A stretch of DNA of 64,000 nt. It comes from Coptis chinensis. Taxonomy: Eukaryota; Streptophyta; Magnoliopsida; Ranunculales; Ranunculaceae. The notes beneath the pieces are model-generated. The model had not been told where the DNA came from. It worked only from the letters and a program-made list of their open reading frames with translations, and did no database searches. This document shows, piece by piece, positions 60,190-64,000 of this stretch (position 1 is the stretch's first letter; every line of letters begins with the position of its first letter). The DNA lies in contig CM027378.1 of NCBI GenBank assembly GCA_015680905.1, positions 60,227,501 through 60,291,500 on the forward strand. The letters are read 5' to 3'. Both the position numbers and the translations under genes were made by a program.

Positions 60190-61595
60190 TTGGGCACAAC
60201 TGATGATCCAACATTTGTTTATGTAGGGGCTGACTTAGACCCCAAGCTTAAGGAGCAACTTGTCAAATTTCTATCTCTCAATAAAGATGTTTTTGCTTGG
60301 TCATATATCGATATGCTAGGAATCGATCCTCAGGTCGCTTGTCACAAGTTAAATGTAGATCCAGCCATCAAGCCTATCAACAACGACCTAGGAAACTAGC
60401 TCTCAAGTTTCAAAAAGCCATCAACGAAGAGATAGAAAAGCTAAAAAATGTTGGATTCATCAGAGAAGTCGAGTACCCAACCTGGCTTGCCAACATAGTC
60501 GCCGTTCTAAAAAAGAATGGTCAGGTACGACTCTGCATAGATTTCACCAACGTCAACAAGCACTGCCCAAAAGACAGCTTCCCCCTACCATGAATTGACA
60601 TACTGGTAGATCAAACTTGCGGCAATAAGCTCTTATCGTTTATGGACGCATACAGTGGATACAACTAAATACCACTTGCAGAAGAAGACCAAGAAAAGAC
60701 GTCCTTCATAACCGAGCATGGTACGTTCTGCTACATGGTCCTACCTTTCGGCTTGAAGAATGCAAGAGCGACCTACCAAAGACTGGTCACCAAAATGTTC
60801 AAAGACTTGCTAGGAGACACTATGGAGGTCTATATAGATGACATGGTGGTCAAAAGCGAAAAGGCAGGTGATCACATCTCCCACCTACAAGAAGCCTTTG
60901 AACGACTTTGCCAAAACAAGATGAAACTCAACCCAGCCAAATGCGTATTTGGAGTAGCCTCAAGGAAATTCTTAGGTTACCTCGTCTCACAAAGACGCAT
61001 TGAAGTAAACCCATAACAGATACGAGCTCTCCTTGAAATGCCAGAACCAATGACAAAGCAACAAATCCACAAGTTATCTGGCATGGTTTTAGCCCTCAAC
61101 AGGTTCATCTCAAGAGCATCTGACAAATGCAGACCATTCCTGCAAATACTCAAAAAGGGAGTAACACTCACTTGGACAGACGAGTGCCATAAAGCCTTCA
61201 CCGACCTGAAAGCTTATTTATCAACTTCACCCGTCCTATCTAAACCAGAAGAAGGAGAAACACTAGGTTTGTACCTTGCAACTACCGACTTTGCAATCAG
61301 CTCAGTTCTCTTTCACAAGCATGATGGAATCAAAAAGCCGGTCTACTTTACCAGCAAGACGTTGGCAGATGCAGAAAAACATTACTCTCCGATGGAGAAA
61401 ACAATGCTTTCTTTACTCTACTCAGCTCGGAAGTTCCGACCTTACTTCCAATCTCACAACATCAAGGTCATCACTGATGTACCCATGAAACAGGTATTGA
61501 GTTCTAACAACAAAACAGCCCGCATGGCCAAATGGGTTGAAGAACTCGGAGAACATCACATCGAGTTCGTTCCCAGAACGTCTCGCAAAGGCTAG
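60190..61595 (+). pseudogene. Element E reverse transcriptase and RNase H
   Basis: A short first frame (60190-60399; DVFAWSYIDMLGIDPQ) shifts to the main frame from 60297. RT motifs: VRLCIDFTNVNKHCPKDSFP, LPFGLKNARATYQRLV, YIDD at 60831-60842. Stops fall at about 60594 (TGA), 60667 (TAA), 61015 (TAA) and 61593 (TAG). RNase H: GLYLATTDFAISSVLFHKH, PVYFTSKTLADAEKHYSPME. Apart from the stops the frame is well preserved, implying fairly recent decay. Confidence 0.9.
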
Positions 61596-63305
61596 GTCAT
61601 TGCTGATTTCTTGGCAGATTTCCCCATCGAAGACATCAACTGGGAACCCGAGCCAATCACTTCACTCCATCAACAAGCCACCCCAGACACATGGCACCTC
61701 CACGTAGATGGTGCAAGTAATAACAGTGGTAGTAGACTGGGGGATGTATTAACTTAACTAGAGGGAGCCCAGCTACAGAAATCAATCAAAATCGATTTCG
61801 CATCACGTCCAACAACGAAGCAGAATACGAAACATTGATCACAGGCCTCTGAATGACACAACAACTACAAGTCTCAAAGCTTAAAGCTTATAACAAATCC
61901 CAGCTAATCATCAAGCAGATCACCAAAGAATATGTCACGAATTGAGCAAACTTGGCAAAGTATGCTCAGGTCATTTATGACATAATCAGCTCGTTCAAAA
62001 TATTCTTCTTAGACCATATTCCTCGAGAAGACAACAGACATGCAGACAACTTGGCTTTCTTAGCCTCCAAAATACAAGAGGCATGTTCAACCACAGTCTA
62101 TATTGACATTCTGGAACGACCTGCCTACCAGAAAGAAAATATCAACAACCTCACAAATTTCCAGCCCTCATCCGAAGAAGAGATCAATCAATCTTGGATG
62201 GGCCCATTCCTCAAGTTCATTTTACATGGTGAGATCCCATCAAAAACAAAGAATGCTCGTGCAATACAACTCCGAGCCCCAAGATACATAGTGATCAAAG
62301 GAAGACTGTTCTGCAAATCAGCAGGAGGACCCCTCATAAGGTGCATAACTCCAAGGGAGGGGACAACTCATTTTCGACGAAATCCACAAAGGCGAATGTG
62401 GCAACCACGCAGGAGCAAGATCACTGGCACACAAAGCAATCGCCTAAGGGTATTATTGGCCAGGCATGCATATCGAGGCCAAAAGGTACGTTCTTAAATA
62501 CCTCCAATGTCAAACTTTTGGCCACAATCACCTAAGTCTAGCAAGGGAATTGATCAACATAGCCAGCCCATGGCCATTCCACCTGTGGGGGCTAGACATC
62601 ATGGGTCCATTCATCCCGTAAAAGAAATCATGGCTCAAATATGTCCTAGCTGCCACAGATTACTTCACCAAGTGGGTTGAAGTAATCCCACTAGTCCAAG
62701 TCAAGGAAGTCAATGTAATCAACTTCATCTGGACTAATATTATCACTAGATTTGGTCTACCCCACACCTTAGTCATGGACAACGAAACACAATTTGCTAG
62801 CACACAAGTCAAGGATTTTCTACAAAAATGGAGCATCACTCAAGCATTTTCTACACCTAGATATGCACAAAGCAATGGCCAAGCAGAGGCCACCAAAGCC
62901 ATCAAAGAAAACCTCCAAAAGAAGTTGGAGAGCAAGAAAAACCAATGGCCAGGGCAGTTCGAAAACATTCTATGGGCATATAGAACAACAGCTAGAGCCA
63001 GTACAAATGAGTCTCCTTTCACACTTTGCTTCGGAACGAAAGCAGTGATACCATCAGAACTCACAATCACAACTACACGTTCTGACATTGTTGAATCAGG
63101 AGTCAATGACAATGTTTTGGCAAAAGAAGTTGATCTCCTAGAAGAACGTAGAGAAACTACCATAATATCCCTAGCTCGGTACCACTAAACAATCCAACTT
63201 TCTTACAACAAGAGGGTCATTCCAAGAGCTTTCCAAGCTGATGACCTAGTCCTCAAAGTCGTTGGAAATGGCGCATACTGGATCAAAACCCAGCTCGGTG
63301 ATAGG
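61596..63305 (+). pseudogene. Element E second RNase-H-like domain and integrase
   Basis: HLHVDGASNNSG at about 61691 starts the second RNase-H-like domain. Frame 61952-62497 is the connection (HIPREDNRHADNLAFLAS), followed by a zinc-finger HKGECGNHAGA block near 62385 after a frame change. Integrase core: first Asp in GLDIMGPF (about 62590), second in VMDNETQF (about 62775), Glu in SNGQAEATKAIKEN (about 62885). The end YNKRVIPRAF..DLVLKVV reaches about 63270. Several TGA/TAA/TAG interruptions. Cut at 63305. Confidence 0.85.
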
Positions 63306-64000
63306 TGATAAGTGCTCAAAAAGTATAATTTAACCCTCGATTATGCCTCTTGTTTAGCCATCTTAGTAGACTAATAGTGTTTGTAAGTTATGTTTTATGA
63401 TTCTACAGGTGAAAGAGAGAGTTTTGTGGAATATTAGAGAAAAGGGGTAAAACGGAGCAATTCGGAGCATTAAGGATCACATGGGAAGCCCGTGGACAAT
63501 CATGGAGAAGGACAAAGAATTAAAGCTATTAAAGATGCGACTTGGACCTATTTTAAAGCCTATTTGGAAGCCCAAGGCCAAAGGCTTTGTTGCTTGGACC
63601 AAAGCCTGCAAAAGATAATAGAAGGATAGAGCAGAAGAGACAAAATAAACTTCCACGTTTGGGACGTATGGATCGCGCGTCCAGACGCATGGATCGTGCA
63701 TCCAAACACATGAAACGACACTATAGCCAATTCCTTCTCAATTTTGGAGACGAAGTTGGACTATGAAAGAAGTCTATTTGTATTAGGAAACAAATGGTGG
63801 CTTGGAATGCTTTTAGAACTCATTGTAACCCCTATAAATAGAGGACCTAAGTGCCTCATGTAATTTGCCAATTCACTTATATTCTTGTCTCCAGAACTTG
63901 AGGAAGAGAGAGATTAATAATAAAAGATTCGGTTTTAACTAGCTGAGGCTTAATAAATTAGTCTTTCTAGTCTTATGTTCATCGACTCTTCTTTTTCTCG
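63306..64000 (+). mobile_element. Element F: LTR of a further gypsy-type element (runs off window)
   Basis: Starts TGATAAGTGCTCAAAAAG, the same type of end as the Athila-like C LTRs (TGATAAGAGCCCAAAA). CTATAAATAGAGG near 63833 is a good TATA box. Includes paired motifs GTATGGATCGCGCGTCCAG and GCATGGATCGTGCATCCAA. The right end is outside the window. Confidence 0.65.

Larger units (their letters stand above)
57598..63305 (+). mobile_element. Element E: Tat-lineage Ty3/gypsy LTR retrotransposon
   Basis: 5' LTR about 57598-58023 (left end approximate) with TATA-like TCTATAAATAAAG near 57871. Primer-binding site TGGCGCCGTCTGCCGG from 58025. Gag, protease, RT, RNase H, a second RNase-H-like block and integrase follow in the usual order. 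The 3' end of integrase, the polypurine tract and 3' LTR are missing because element F begins at 63306. Many in-frame stops show it is inactive. Confidence 0.88.

Overview
This is an AT-rich nuclear segment from a plant, most likely a eudicot. The evidence is two multi-exon genes with GT-AG introns, plant-type LTR retrotransposons, LINE and MITE remnants, and a plant split-type ATP-citrate lyase subunit. I cannot place the species from the sequence.

Region 1, 1-13169, is genic. A broken fragment of a DEAD-box RNA helicase (RH39-like) lies on the minus strand at the left edge. Next come two plus-strand genes. The first is a 13-exon gene (723-4422, predicted 425 residues) for a plastid-type LdpA-like iron-sulfur protein; its fourth intron holds two identical tRNA-Pro(UGG) genes. 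The second is a 16-exon gene (6606-13169, predicted 608 residues) for the beta subunit of cytosolic ATP-citrate lyase (ACLB), which supplies cytosolic acetyl-CoA. In both models the exon lengths sum to a whole number of codons with no internal stop. A MITE-like element sits between the two genes.

Region 2, 13170-48290, is mostly retrotransposons nested inside one another. An old Athila-like element (A, minus strand) was cut twice. One insertion is a Tat/Retand-like element (B, 18929-36917), whose gag was later cut by another Athila-like element (C, 24120-34621). The other is a second Tat/Retand-like element (D, 37513-45968). Each insertion is supported by paired LTRs, primer-binding-site and polypurine-tract motifs, and 5-bp target duplications that match exactly (C) or at 4 of 5 bases (B, D). 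D carries three short-unit tandem arrays, an antisense reading frame with a splice-acceptor-like start, a fragment resembling the first exon of a host DUF829/TMEM53-type alpha/beta-hydrolase gene, and a 698-bp duplication of its 3' end. B carries a 12-unit 45-bp array and an antisense ORF.

Region 3, 48290-64000, is further repeat territory: two tandem LTR-leader units, isolated LTR fragments, a probable tRNA-derived SINE, two LINE fragments, and a fairly complete but stop-riddled Tat-lineage element (E, about 57598-63305). E is cut at its 3' end by the LTR of another element (F) that runs off the window.

Only LdpA-like, ACLB and the tRNA genes look functional. The retroelement reading frames all carry frameshifts, stops or deletions. 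The part most worth a second look is element D with its apparent captured host exon.
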